From Campylobacter concisus (GTDB lineage Bacteria > Campylobacterota > Campylobacteria > Campylobacterales > Campylobacteraceae): a DNA stretch of 64,000 nucleotides. Location of the stretch: the NCBI GenBank assembly GCA_002092835.1, contig LVWL01000018.1:1-64000 (forward strand), in the 5' to 3' direction. The translations under genes and the position numbers were made by a program. The notes beneath the pieces were generated by a model. That model had not been told where the DNA came from. It saw only the letters and a program-made list of their open reading frames with translations, and did no database searches. Shown in pieces: positions 16,868 to 25,595 of the stretch; within the stretch, counting starts at the first letter, position 1; each line of letters starts with the position of its first letter.

Positions 16868-17884
16868 ATGAAAAAGATTGCTTTAGCTATGGTTGCCGCA
16901 ACAGCGGTTTTTGCGTCTAACGCAGCATATAATTATGAAGTTACTCCAACTATTGGTGGTGTTCACCCAGAGGGAAATCTACGTGTAAAAGACCATAACT
17001 TCGTTGGTGTTAGAGCTGCTAGAAATCTTGAAGATTTTTTCTTTGATCAAGTAGAACTTGGTGTTGATTACACTCAAAAAGCAAAAGAAAAAACAGGTAG
17101 CTTAACAAGAGAAGGAAGAGTTCTTAGATATCATGCAAATCTTGTAAAAGATATAGTTGATTTTGGACCAGTTAGTCTATATGGCTTAGTTGGTGCTGGT
17201 TATGAAGATGTTCCAGCTATTTTTGTTAAAAATGAAGATGGCGGTTTTGGCCAATATGGTTTTGGCTTAAGATATCAAGTAACTGATAGATTTGCTCTTA
17301 AAGCAGAAGCAAGAGACGCTATCAAATTTGAACATGCTGATCATAACCTATTCTATTCACTAGGCTTTGGTATCGGTCTTGACTCAAAAGCAGCTCCAGT
17401 TGTGGCAGCAGCTCCAGTTGCAGCAGCAGCTCCAGCAGCTACTCCAGTTCTTGATGATGATAATGATGGCGTGCCAAATGATATAGATCAATGCCCTAAC
17501 ACTCCAGCTGGCGTAGTTGTTGATGAAAGAGGATGCGAGAAAGTTATCGTTCTTAGAGATCTAGATGTTAACTTTGCATTTGATAGCTACAAAGTCGGAC
17601 CAAAATATGCAGCTGAGATCAAAAAAGTAGCTGACTTCATGGGCGAACACCCAGATTATAAAGTTGTACTTGCTGGTCACACTGATAGCGTAGGTGCAGA
17701 AGCTTATAACCAAAAACTATCTGAAAAAAGAGCAAAAGCTGTAGCTGATGTTCTTGCTGGCTATGGCGTAAGTGAGGATAAAATTTCAACAGTTGGCTAC
17801 GGTGAGCTTAAACCAATTGCTACAAACAAAACTAAAGAAGGCCGCGCTCAAAATAGACGCGTTGAAGCTACTTTCAATAAATAA
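16868..17884 (+). CDS. cadF: OmpA-family outer membrane protein, CadF-like
   Basis: The 338-residue protein has a signal peptide (KKIALAMVAATAVFASNA), an eight-stranded OmpA-type barrel to about residue 175, a Pro/Ala-rich linker, a calcium-binding DDDNDGVPNDIDQC repeat and a peptidoglycan-binding OmpA domain with AGHTDSVGAEAYNQKLSEKR. It anchors the outer membrane to the cell wall. The position after rplM-rpsI is that of the C. jejuni fibronectin-binding adhesin CadF (Cj1478c). The FRLS fibronectin motif reported for C. jejuni is not conserved: the aligned place reads YQVT before DRFALKAEARD. Fibronectin binding should therefore not be assumed. It has its own promoter and terminator. Confidence 0.88.
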   Translation: MKKIALAMVAATAVFASNAAYNYEVTPTIGGVHPEGNLRVKDHNFVGVRAARNLEDFFFDQVELGVDYTQKAKEKTGSLTREGRVLRYHANLVKDIVDFGPVSLYGLVGAGYEDVPAIFVKNEDGGFGQYGFGLRYQVTDRFALKAEARDAIKFEHADHNLFYSLGFGIGLDSKAAPVVAAAPVAAAAPAATPVLDDDNDGVPNDIDQCPNTPAGVVVDERGCEKVIVLRDLDVNFAFDSYKVGPKYAAEIKKVADFMGEHPDYKVVLAGHTDSVGAEAYNQKLSEKRAKAVADVLAGYGVSEDKISTVGYGELKPIATNKTKEGRAQNRRVEATFNK

Positions 17885-17912
17885 TCTTATTATTTAAAGT
17901 TACTTCTTTTTG

Positions 17913-17940
17913 GGGCTTAGTTTCGGCTAGGCCCTTTTTT
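17913..17940 (+). terminator. Intrinsic terminator after the cadF-like gene
   Basis: GGGCTTAG and CTAGGCCC pair over 8 bp (one G-U) around TTTCGG and are followed by six Ts. This is the clearest terminator in the region and separates the cadF-like gene from the HAD phosphatase gene. Confidence 0.85.
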
Positions 17941-17955
17941 ATTTCTACGGAGAAA

Positions 17956-18597
17956 ATGATGAAAAAAACCATACTTTTTGATTTGGACGGTACGCTTATT
18001 GATTCAACTTCTGCTATTTTAAAAGGATTTGATAGAGCTTTCTTATCCCATGGTAAAAAAGAGCCAGACCATAATGCATTAAAGTCTTTGGTTGGTCATC
18101 CGCTTGAAATAATGTTTGAAAGACTTGGTGCAAGCAAAAATTTAATTGATAGCTATATAAAAGAATATAAAGCTTGCTACGAAAAAATTTATCTTGATGA
18201 GACGGTACTCTTAGATTATACAAGTGAAGCATTGAAGGAGGCAAGTAGCTTTGCTGATGTTGGTATAGTTACTACGAAAACTTCAAAATTTTCTATTATC
18301 TTGCTTGAGCATTTAGGAGTTATGAAATATATAAAAACTGTTATTGGAAGAGACGATGTTACTAATCCAAAACCAAATCCAGAGCCAATAAATTTGGCTT
18401 TAGATAGACTTAATAAAGATAAAAATAATGCATTTATGGTAGGTGACACCATTATGGATCTAATGGCTGCACAAGCTGCTTTTATTACAGGCGTGGGTCT
18501 AACTTGTGGATATGGTCAAAAGAGTGATTTGGAGAAATTTAGTAAACATATTTTCTCAAACCCATTTGAAGCCGTTAGCTTTATAAAAGAGGTTTAA
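17956..18597 (+). CDS. HAD-superfamily phosphatase (phosphoglycolate phosphatase-like)
   Basis: The protein has 213 residues with all four HAD motifs: the nucleophile/acid pair in FDLDGTLIDS (residues ~7-16), the Thr of VTTKTSKFS near 105, the Lys of NPKPNPEP near 138, and VGDTIMDLMAA near 160. The helical cap between motifs I and II places it with the Gph/PGP-type subclass, which removes phosphate from small metabolites such as phosphoglycolate. The substrate is uncertain. Two ATGs in tandem (17956, 17959) follow ACGGAGAA; either could be used. It matches C. jejuni Cj1477c by position. Confidence 0.82.
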   Translation: MMKKTILFDLDGTLIDSTSAILKGFDRAFLSHGKKEPDHNALKSLVGHPLEIMFERLGASKNLIDSYIKEYKACYEKIYLDETVLLDYTSEALKEASSFADVGIVTTKTSKFSIILLEHLGVMKYIKTVIGRDDVTNPKPNPEPINLALDRLNKDKNNAFMVGDTIMDLMAAQAAFITGVGLTCGYGQKSDLEKFSKHIFSNPFEAVSFIKEV

Positions 18598-18843
18598 TAA
18601 TCTAGTATCCCCAAACTGCTTATACTTTAAATTAAATTCAACCTAACGTTTAGCTTACTTGGCTATAAAATTTACTCCAAAAATTTATTACCTTTGTTTG
18701 CTACAAAATCTTTTTAAAAATATTTATTATGAATTTTTAACATCTAAATTACTTAAATTGATTTTCTTAAAAGCCTACTTTCATATTAAATCTATTTTAT
18801 TTAAAATATGAAAATTTATCTAAAATTAGCTAATTTTAGGAGA

Positions 18844-19980
18844 TCATAGATTTAAGACCCTAGCCACTTTTAGAGCGCTCGCAAATGCAAAATGCAAGTT
18901 GTATCCACCAAGCATACCAGTGATATCTAAAACTTCACCTATAAAGTAAAGCCCTTTTACGCTTTTGCACTCTAAATTTTCATCTAAAAAATTAGTTTTT
19001 ACGCCACCTTTTGTAACTTCAGCCCTTTCAAAGCCAAATGTCCCAGCTGGGGCAAATTCGTAAGCAAAAAGCCTTTTTATGATTTGTTTCTCTTCATCGC
19101 TAAATTCATAAAAGGCTCTATCTTTTAGGCCAAAATTTTTTAAGAACTCTAGCACAAATCTTTTTGGTAAGGGCAAAACCGAGCTAAGTTGCTTTTTGCC
19201 ATTTATTAAATTTTTCTCACTAAATTTGGGCAAAAAATTTATGCAAATTCGACCCTTTTGCCAAAATAGAGAGGCGTTTAGTATTGCTGGTCCGCTTATG
19301 CCCCTATGTGTAAAAAGTAAGTCTCCACTAAATTTATGGCTCTCTTTTTTGCTATTTATCTTTACGTCTGCGTTTAGGCTAACGCCACTAAGCTCTTTAA
19401 ACCAAAACTCATCTTTTTGCACGCTAAATCCAACAAGTGCAGGCGCAAGAGCTGATGTCTCAATACCAAAATCATTTGCTATTTTATAACCAATGTCGCT
19501 TGCACCAAGGGCTTTATAGCTTAATCCGCCACTTGCGATGACTAAATTTCTAGCTCTAAATTTCTCATCTTTTGTCAAAATTTCAAAAATTTCATCTACT
19601 TTTTTAGCACCAAGAACTTCTTTGTTGTAAAAAATATCCGCTTTTTGTCTTTTTAAAAGCACGTTTAAAACACTCTTTGCACCTCTATCGCAGAAAAATT
19701 GATTTTGCTTTTGCTTGCTAAATCTAAGCTCACTAAAAAATTTCAAAACCTGATCAGGGCTTAGTACCTTTAAAATTTGCTCTATAAATTTTTGCTCGCC
19801 AAGGTAGTTTTTAGCGCTTACAAAGCGGTTTGTGATGTTACATTTGCCTCCACCGCTTGCTAGGATCTTTTTGCCAGCGCTGCTATTTTTCTCTAAAATC
19901 GCAATCTTTTTACCCTTTAAATTTGCTCCTAAAAATAGTCCGCTAGCACCGGCACCAATAATGATGATGTCGTAGATCAA
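18844..19980 (-). CDS. HI0933/BaiN-like FAD-dependent oxidoreductase
   Basis: This 378-residue flavoprotein opens with the dinucleotide-binding motif IIIGAGASGLFLGANL and continues with the family signature GKKILASGGGKCNITNR. The C-terminal FAD motif GLYFIGEVLDITGMLGGYN is complete. These features define the HI0933-like family, whose physiological role is unclear. The start codon is TTG at 19980, overlapping the stop of the upstream MFS gene by four bases (TTGA), so the two are co-transcribed. A region of about 245 bases without a gene lies beyond its 3' end. Confidence 0.88.
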   Translation of the reverse strand: MIYDIIIIGAGASGLFLGANLKGKKIAILEKNSSAGKKILASGGGKCNITNRFVSAKNYLGEQKFIEQILKVLSPDQVLKFFSELRFSKQKQNQFFCDRGAKSVLNVLLKRQKADIFYNKEVLGAKKVDEIFEILTKDEKFRARNLVIASGGLSYKALGASDIGYKIANDFGIETSALAPALVGFSVQKDEFWFKELSGVSLNADVKINSKKESHKFSGDLLFTHRGISGPAILNASLFWQKGRICINFLPKFSEKNLINGKKQLSSVLPLPKRFVLEFLKNFGLKDRAFYEFSDEEKQIIKRLFAYEFAPAGTFGFERAEVTKGGVKTNFLDENLECKSVKGLYFIGEVLDITGMLGGYNLHFAFASALKVARVLNL

Positions 19981-21278
19981 AACTTCAAACTCTCTTTTAA
20001 AGCCGCCTCGCTTGTTAGGCGAGAGTCAAATTTGATTACTTGATTTTTCTCGTTTTTGTAATAATCGACTACACCTTTTTGTCTGTTTAGCAGCTCTAAA
20101 TTTAAGCTAACTTCAGGACTTAGATAGATGTTCTTAAAAATTCTTGGATCGCTTAGGCTAAAGAGCAAAACAAGCCATATCGCGCAAAGCACCACGCAGA
20201 TGATGGCTAGTGCTTTAAAACCAAAGGCATGCAATATATACCCACCAAATGCACCTCCAACAAAGCTTCCTAGATAGCCAAATGAATTAAAGATACCAAG
20301 GGCTGAGCCTTTTTGTGAGGATTTTACAAATTTTGTTGCGGTTGATTGCATGATGGGCTCGTGAAGGTTAAATCCTATAAAAAATATAGCAACTCCCAAA
20401 ACGAAGATAAAAAGTGTAAAGCTAATGGCAAAAATAGTGTAGGTTAGGGCAAAAAGTAGCGTACCAGCTATCAAGATGACCTTGCTAAGTCCCTTTCCAT
20501 CGCCAAGGGCGCCAGCTAGCCCCATAGCCAAAAAGCCAAGTACGGCACCAAGTGTATAGACCTTGTAAAGCTCACTACTTTCGTAACCATACTCTTTTAC
20601 CAAAACGATAGGGATCACCAAAAATGCGATGCTTGCTAACATCTTTTGCATAAAAGAGGTGAAATTTATGATCATGTAGTCTTTTTGTAAAAAAAGCTTA
20701 CCAAATGGTACTTTTTCACTTTTAGCACTCACTTTTATCTCCTTTGGCACAACAGTGTAAAGAAGTACAATGCAAAGTAGGCTAAGAGCGGCACTTAGAT
20801 AAAAGAGACTTGAAAGTCCGTAGTCTTTGGCAAGAAGCGGCCCAAGCACCATAGAAAGTGTGAAACTAAGTCCTATAAAAGCACCCATTATTGCCATAGC
20901 TTTTGAGCGTTTTTCTTCTGTTATATAGTCACTTATCATCGCAGTTGCAACTGCTCCGATAGCACCTACACCTTGTAAAAATCTACCAAATAGCATGGTA
21001 AAAATATCGCTTGTAAGTGCACAAATTATTGAGCCGATGATAAAAACCAAAAGTCCGATCGTTAATGTTTTTTTGCGCCCTATCCTATCCGAGAGCGCTC
21101 CAAAAGGTACTTGAAATATCATCTGCGAGATCGCATAGACGCCTACTATTAGCCCTACTAAAAACTCGTTTGCTCCGCGTAAATTTAAGGCATAAAGGCT
21201 AAGCACTGGCAAAACTATAAAAAGACCTAAAAATCTGCTTGCTATGATAAAAGATAGTGGTAAAACGCTTTTTAACAT
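19977..21278 (-). CDS. Major facilitator superfamily drug/solute transporter
   Basis: This 433-residue protein has about 12 membrane helices. The MFS motif A between helices 2 and 3 is visible as FGALSDRIGRKKTLTIG, and the motif C-like region GPLLAKDYG lies after helix 5. This class exports drugs or small metabolites in exchange for protons; the substrate is unknown. I chose the ATG at 21278 (LKSVLPLSFIIASRF) because it is preceded by AAGGAAAA and starts helix 1; an upstream in-frame ATG at 21317 adds 13 residues. A soluble tail of ~55 residues follows helix 12. Confidence 0.82.
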   Translation of the reverse strand: MLKSVLPLSFIIASRFLGLFIVLPVLSLYALNLRGANEFLVGLIVGVYAISQMIFQVPFGALSDRIGRKKTLTIGLLVFIIGSIICALTSDIFTMLFGRFLQGVGAIGAVATAMISDYITEEKRSKAMAIMGAFIGLSFTLSMVLGPLLAKDYGLSSLFYLSAALSLLCIVLLYTVVPKEIKVSAKSEKVPFGKLFLQKDYMIINFTSFMQKMLASIAFLVIPIVLVKEYGYESSELYKVYTLGAVLGFLAMGLAGALGDGKGLSKVILIAGTLLFALTYTIFAISFTLFIFVLGVAIFFIGFNLHEPIMQSTATKFVKSSQKGSALGIFNSFGYLGSFVGGAFGGYILHAFGFKALAIICVVLCAIWLVLLFSLSDPRIFKNIYLSPEVSLNLELLNRQKGVVDYYKNEKNQVIKFDSRLTSEAALKESLKF

Positions 21279-21392
21279 AAAAATTTTCCTTATTTTTAAA
21301 AGGACTAAGTTTATCATTTTAACGCTAATTTAAATTTAAAAATTTAATCTACTTTTTTGTAAAATACTCCCAAAAATCAAGGAGCTCTTGCA

Positions 21393-22034
21393 ATGAAAAT
21401 CGTGCTTGCAACGTCAAATTTGGACAAAGTAAAAGAGATAAAAGAATTTTTAAAAGGCAATAAAATTTATGCATTGAGCGAGATTATCAAGCCATTTGAG
21501 ATCGTTGAGGACGGCAGTAGTTTTCAAGAAAATGCACTCATAAAGTCCAAAGCCGTCTTTGCAAAGCTTAAAGAACAGGGGCTTGATAATGAGTTTATCG
21601 CTCTTAGCGATGATAGCGGCATTAGTGTGGATGCACTTGGCGGTGAGCCGGGGATCTACTCAGCTCGCTATTTTGACCTTGATGAAAATGGTAAAGTATG
21701 CGGTAAAAACGCAAATGACGCAAACAATAGAGCAAAGTTAATTAGCAAGCTAAAGGCGCTAAATTTAGAGAGTTCATCAGCACACTATACCGCCTGTATC
21801 GCCATTAGCTCGAAATTTGGCGACTACACGACGCATGGCTTTATGTATGGCAAAGCGATAGATGAGGAGCGTGGTACAAATGGCTTTGGCTATGATGCAC
21901 TCTTTATCCCAGATGGCTTTACTAAAACGCTTGGCGAGCTAGGTAATGAGACGAAGCTTAAAATTTCTCACCGTTCAAAGGGACTTGAGCTTGCAAATTT
22001 CGTGCTAAAAAGTCTAAAGAAAAACTTTAGTTAA
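21393..22034 (+). CDS. rdgB: XTP/dITP diphosphatase (HAM1/RdgB)
   Basis: This house-cleaning enzyme hydrolyses non-canonical purine triphosphates (XTP, ITP, dITP) to monophosphate plus pyrophosphate. The 213-residue protein begins IVLATSNLDKVKEIKEFL, carries the substrate motif SFQENALIKSKA and the catalytic region ALSDDSGISVDALGG, and ends with GFGYDALFIPDG and SHRSKGLELA. All are characteristic. The RBS is AAGGAGCTC at 21379-21387. It is divergent from the MFS gene and converges with the TPR protein gene, overlapping it by 8 bases at the 3' ends. Confidence 0.95.
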   Translation: MKIVLATSNLDKVKEIKEFLKGNKIYALSEIIKPFEIVEDGSSFQENALIKSKAVFAKLKEQGLDNEFIALSDDSGISVDALGGEPGIYSARYFDLDENGKVCGKNANDANNRAKLISKLKALNLESSSAHYTACIAISSKFGDYTTHGFMYGKAIDEERGTNGFGYDALFIPDGFTKTLGELGNETKLKISHRSKGLELANFVLKSLKKNFS

Positions 22035-22749
22035 GCTCTTTTAGTCCTTTGTTGGCTCGCTCTAAAAGATCCCGTGCGCGAGGATTTTGCTCTTTTCCAT
22101 TTAAAATTTCAAGCACTTTTTTGTAGTTTTGGGTAGCTTCGTCCTTTTGATTAAGCTTTGCTAGGTCGTTAGCAAGCTCTACTAAGAGCTCTGATCGCAC
22201 AAGCTCGTTGCCACTTAACTCCGGCGTGATATCAAGTAAATTTAGCGCTAAAAGGTGGTTTTCGTGGGCTTTGTCAAAGTCATTTTTTAGGTAGTAGGCG
22301 CTAGCGATGCCTTTTATACAGATGAGTTCGTCGTTCATTGGGGCATTTGGCGCGTTGTCATAAATTTTTAGAGCTTCTTGAAAATTAGCAAGTGCTTCGT
22401 CGTATCTGCATAGCGCCTTTTGTGCCGCACCTAGGCTATGATAAGAGCGAGCTAGTAACAGCTTGTCGCTAACGTTTGCCGCAAGCTCTAGGGCTCTTTG
22501 TGAGAGCTCTAACGCTTTTTGTGGCTCTTTATTTACCATGCAAATACTAGCGCTATTTATGAGCGAAGTGATCGCCTGCTCGGTGTTGCCCTCTTTTAAG
22601 CAGACATCAGTCGCTTGCTCGGCTAAATTTATGGCTCTCTCCAAATTTCTATCGCTTTTATAAAACTCCCTCACACTCTCTTGTATTGGCTCGTCACAGC
22701 TACTTGCAAAGAGGCAAATAGGCGCTAAAAATGGCAAAATTTTCTTCAT
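22027..22749 (-). CDS. Exported TPR-repeat protein
   Basis: The 240-residue protein begins with an export signal (KKILPFLAPICLFASSCDE) whose cysteine at residue 18 could be a lipidation site, though the lipobox is weak. The rest consists of about five tetratricopeptide repeats, for example SLGAAQKALCRYDEALANFQEALKIYD. Such repeats act as protein-binding scaffolds. Nothing in the sequence identifies a partner. It is divergent from the carboxynorspermidine dehydrogenase gene. Confidence 0.75.
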   Translation of the reverse strand: MKKILPFLAPICLFASSCDEPIQESVREFYKSDRNLERAINLAEQATDVCLKEGNTEQAITSLINSASICMVNKEPQKALELSQRALELAANVSDKLLLARSYHSLGAAQKALCRYDEALANFQEALKIYDNAPNAPMNDELICIKGIASAYYLKNDFDKAHENHLLALNLLDITPELSGNELVRSELLVELANDLAKLNQKDEATQNYKKVLEILNGKEQNPRARDLLERANKGLKELN

Positions 22750-22842
22750 GTTTTTACCTTTAAATTTTACCTTATTTTACCTTTTAAAGCGAGAAATTTA
22801 TATTAACTTTGTTAAAATCACTAAAATTTTAAGGAGCCAAAA

Positions 22843-24057
22843 ATGTCAAATATCTTAATCATCGGAGCAGGTGGCGTGAGCCAAGTCGCAACCGTAAAAT
22901 GTGCGATGAACTCGGACGTTTTTACAAATATCACCCTTGCAAGCCGCACAAAAAGCAAGTGCGACGCGATCGCTAAGTTTATCAAAGACCGCCTAGGCGT
23001 GCAAATCGACACCGCCCAGATCGACGCGGACGACACCGACGCGGTCGTAAATTTAATCAAAAAAACGGGCGCCGAGCTGCTACTAAACGTCGCGCTGCCG
23101 TATCAGGACCTAACACTGATGGACGCGTGCTCTCGCGCCGGCATCCCATACATCGACACCGCAAACTACGAGCACCCCGACACGGCAAAATTTGAATACA
23201 AGCTGCAGTGGGCGAAGGACGGCGAGTTTAAAGCCGCAAACACGATGGCGCTGCTAGGAAGCGGCTTTGATCCGGGCGTGACGAACGTATTTTGCGCCTA
23301 CGCGCAGCAAAATTTATTTGACGAGATCCATGAGATCGACATCCTAGATTGCAACGCGGGCGATCACGGCTATCCGTTTGCGACGAATTTTAACCCAGAA
23401 ATCAACCTGCGCGAAGTAAGCGCAAAGGGCCGCTATTGGGAGCGCGGCGAGTGGAAAGAGACCGAGCCGATGGAAATAATGTTCAAATGGGACTACCCGA
23501 AAGTCGGCGTCAAGGACAGCTACCTGCTCTACCACGAGGAGCTTGAAAGCTTAGTAAAAAACATCAAAGGACTAAAGCGAATCCGCTTTTTCATGACATT
23601 TGGGCAGAGCTATCTCATGCATATGAAATGCCTAGAAAACGTCGGCATGCTGCGCATCGACGAGGTAGAGCATAACGGCGTGAAAATAATTCCGATCCAG
23701 TTTTTAAAGACGCTTTTGCCTGATCCTGCGAGCCTCGGTCCTCGCACGAAGGGAAAAACTAACATCGGCTGCGTGATACGTGGCTTAAAAGACGGCAAAG
23801 AGCGCCAGGTCTATATCTACAACGTCTGCGACCACGAGGCTTGCTACGCCGAGACGGGCGCGCAGGCCGTGAGCTACACGACGGGCGTGCCTGCGATGAT
23901 CGGCTCGATGATGGTCGCAAAGGGCATGTGGAGCGGCAAAGGCGTCTTTAATATGGAGAATTTCGACGCCAAACCTTTCATGGATGAGCTAAATAAACAG
24001 GGCTTGCCGTGGGAGATGATCGAAATGAAACCGGGCGAGAGGCATGAAGTAAAGTAA
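22843..24057 (+). CDS. Carboxynorspermidine dehydrogenase (saccharopine dehydrogenase family)
   Basis: The 404-residue protein opens with a Rossmann motif (ILIIGAGGVSQVATVKCA) and has the saccharopine-dehydrogenase-like LLGSGFDPGVTNVFCAYA. It belongs to the group that condenses aspartate semialdehyde with putrescine or diaminopropane to make carboxy(nor)spermidine. Its partner decarboxylase NspC lies at 33461-34600, and together they replace SpeE-type spermidine synthesis. The gene is unusually G+C rich for the window: I counted 32/60 at 23041-23100 and 27/60 at 23281-23340. Codons such as CTG and GCG are frequent, unlike its neighbours. That suggests replacement by DNA from a G+C-richer Campylobacter. 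Confidence 0.85.
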   Translation: MSNILIIGAGGVSQVATVKCAMNSDVFTNITLASRTKSKCDAIAKFIKDRLGVQIDTAQIDADDTDAVVNLIKKTGAELLLNVALPYQDLTLMDACSRAGIPYIDTANYEHPDTAKFEYKLQWAKDGEFKAANTMALLGSGFDPGVTNVFCAYAQQNLFDEIHEIDILDCNAGDHGYPFATNFNPEINLREVSAKGRYWERGEWKETEPMEIMFKWDYPKVGVKDSYLLYHEELESLVKNIKGLKRIRFFMTFGQSYLMHMKCLENVGMLRIDEVEHNGVKIIPIQFLKTLLPDPASLGPRTKGKTNIGCVIRGLKDGKERQVYIYNVCDHEACYAETGAQAVSYTTGVPAMIGSMMVAKGMWSGKGVFNMENFDAKPFMDELNKQGLPWEMIEMKPGERHEVK

Positions 24058-24063
24058 GATTCT

Positions 24064-24114
24064 TATAATATACTTGTAATTTAATTTTTTGAACTATATA
24101 AACTCTAAAGGAGA
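24064..24114 (+). promoter_or_regulatory. Promoter and RBS of the TIR-domain gene
   Basis: The A+T-rich gap between the G+C-rich dehydrogenase and the TIR gene holds TATAATATA near its start, a possible second -10 (TATATAAA, 24095-24102), and AAAGGAGAAA just before the ATG at 24118. Confidence 0.4.
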
Positions 24115-24117
24115 AAT

Positions 24118-25245
24118 ATGAAACAAAATAAAATATACGAGTATGATGTCGCACTCTCGTTTGCTGGAGAAAATAGAGAGTATGTATAAGAGGTTGCTGT
24201 TTTCCTCAAAAACTTTGGTGTAAAAGTATTTTATGATGATTTTAAACAAGATGAAATTTGGGGTAAAAATTTATTTGAATACCTTCAAGATATCTATCAA
24301 AATAAGGCTAAATATACAATAGTTTTTATTTCTGAGCATTATAAAAATAAAAAATGGACTAGGCATGAATATCGATCTGTTCAAGTAAGAGCACTAAACG
24401 AAATAGAACAAGAATACATACTTCCTGTTAAATTTGATGATACAGAATTGCCTGGTCTTAATGGAAATTTGGCATATATAAGCGCCAAAAACAAAACACC
24501 AAAAGAGATAGCGGATTTTTTTATTAAGAAAATTGGATTAGTTTTTAATCAAAGATGGTGGGGCAAATGGGAACGAAGTAGTATTGTGCTTAGCAATACA
24601 GGCTCTTTGCTTATAAAAGACGTAAAACAAAATGGTTTTATTTTTGATTTAATAGTTCAAAATGGAGCATATTTGGGTATATTGGAAAATGAATATGCCA
24701 AATTTATATCACAAAATGAAGCTATATTTGAAGAAGGCGAAAGTAAAATTAAATTTGTGAAAATAAAAGATGGAATTCAAATAGAGCCGATAAACTGTCA
24801 AAATTTGTGTGGCATAGGTACATATTTCGACAGTATTTATGAATTTCAAAAGGATATTTTTACATTTTATGGCAACATCATAGATGATTTTGTTTTATCA
24901 AAAATATATGCATTAATCACTAAAGATAAAAAACATGATTTAGAAAATTATAGTCCAGAATCCAAATGGGAAGATTTTCTAAAATGCTTTGGTAGTAGCA
25001 GTGCGTACATTGATAATCTTGATGACTTTAAAGCAACTATAATTGACGCATTTATTCCAGGATTTTATAGTGACTATGCTACGATTTTAATGGTAGATGA
25101 TAATAAAGAAATTTGGGGCGCCTACTCTGATGTAGAAAAAGTATACTACTTTACAACAGAACAAAGATACAAAAATAAAATTCCAAAAACTATAGAAAAT
25201 TGGGCAAGTCGTTTCAAGACAACTGATATAATTTATTTGGATTAA
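24118..25245 (+). pseudogene. TIR-domain protein with C-terminal unknown domain, interrupted by a TAA
   Basis: Reading from the ATG at 24118 (good RBS) gives a TIR-like domain: YDVALSFAGENREYV, then an in-frame TAA at 24187-24189 (codon 24), then EVAVFLKNFGVKVFYDD, WGKNLFEYLQDIY, YTIVFISEHYKNKKWTRHEY and EYILPVKFDDTELPG. Frame is kept on both sides, so the lesion is a substitution, most simply GAA to TAA. The Glu in NLFEYL is a candidate NADase residue. Residues ~140-375 form a second domain I do not recognise (WWGKWERSSIVLSNTG ... WGAYSDVEKVYYF). The gene is very A+T rich (14/60 G+C at 24241-24300) between G+C-rich flanks, suggesting a mobile defence gene. A shorter product could start at 24448, but it would lack the TIR core. 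Confidence 0.75.
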
Positions 25246-25278
25246 AAGGAATTTGAGGTTCATAGCAACAAAATTTAG

Positions 25279-25497
25279 CTACTTTTTTTCACAACTAGCG
25301 CCCCCCCCAAAAAAACACCTTACGCTCGAATACGCTGCCCTTATAGGCTCTTCAATACAGTAGTGGCATCCTTGCTTTTTGCTATTTTTTGCATGATACT
25401 CGCGGACGTTTTCTGCGGGTACGCCGTGAACGATGTCTTGGATAATAGCTCTGTTTGTTTGGCTAAGCGTGCTCGCGGTGTATTTTAATAAATAAAT
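25279..25497 (-). pseudogene. Decayed G+C-rich coding fragment
   Basis: On the minus strand an open stretch of about 72 codons without a start reads STLSQTNRAIIQDIVHGV, then GCHYCIEEPIRAAYSS, and ends at TAG (25279). Base composition is G+C rich (30/60 at 25381-25440), unlike the TIR gene beside it. Protein-like composition and a CxxC motif suggest a relic of a real gene, but I cannot name it. The C8 run (G8 on this strand) lies in its last part. The remaining bases up to 25595 hold nothing I can identify. Confidence 0.4.
25301..25308. repeat. C8 homopolymer (G8 on the minus strand)
   Basis: Eight Cs are followed directly by seven As. Runs of G/C of this length are rare in A+T-rich campylobacter DNA and are the classic phase-variation substrate, but here the surrounding minus-strand frame looks degenerate. 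Confidence 0.7.
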
Positions 25498-25595
25498 TTA
25501 GTCTTGCGGGTTTGGCTCAAATTTTGGTCAAATTCGCAAATTTTCGGTCGCCAAAACCAAAAATCAAATTTAGCGCCGGCGGGCCTAGCCAAATT

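Noticed and set aside
24187-24189. TAA in the TIR gene as recoding
   Set aside because: Only TGA is used for selenocysteine and TAA is a standard stop; there is no sign of a recoding element.
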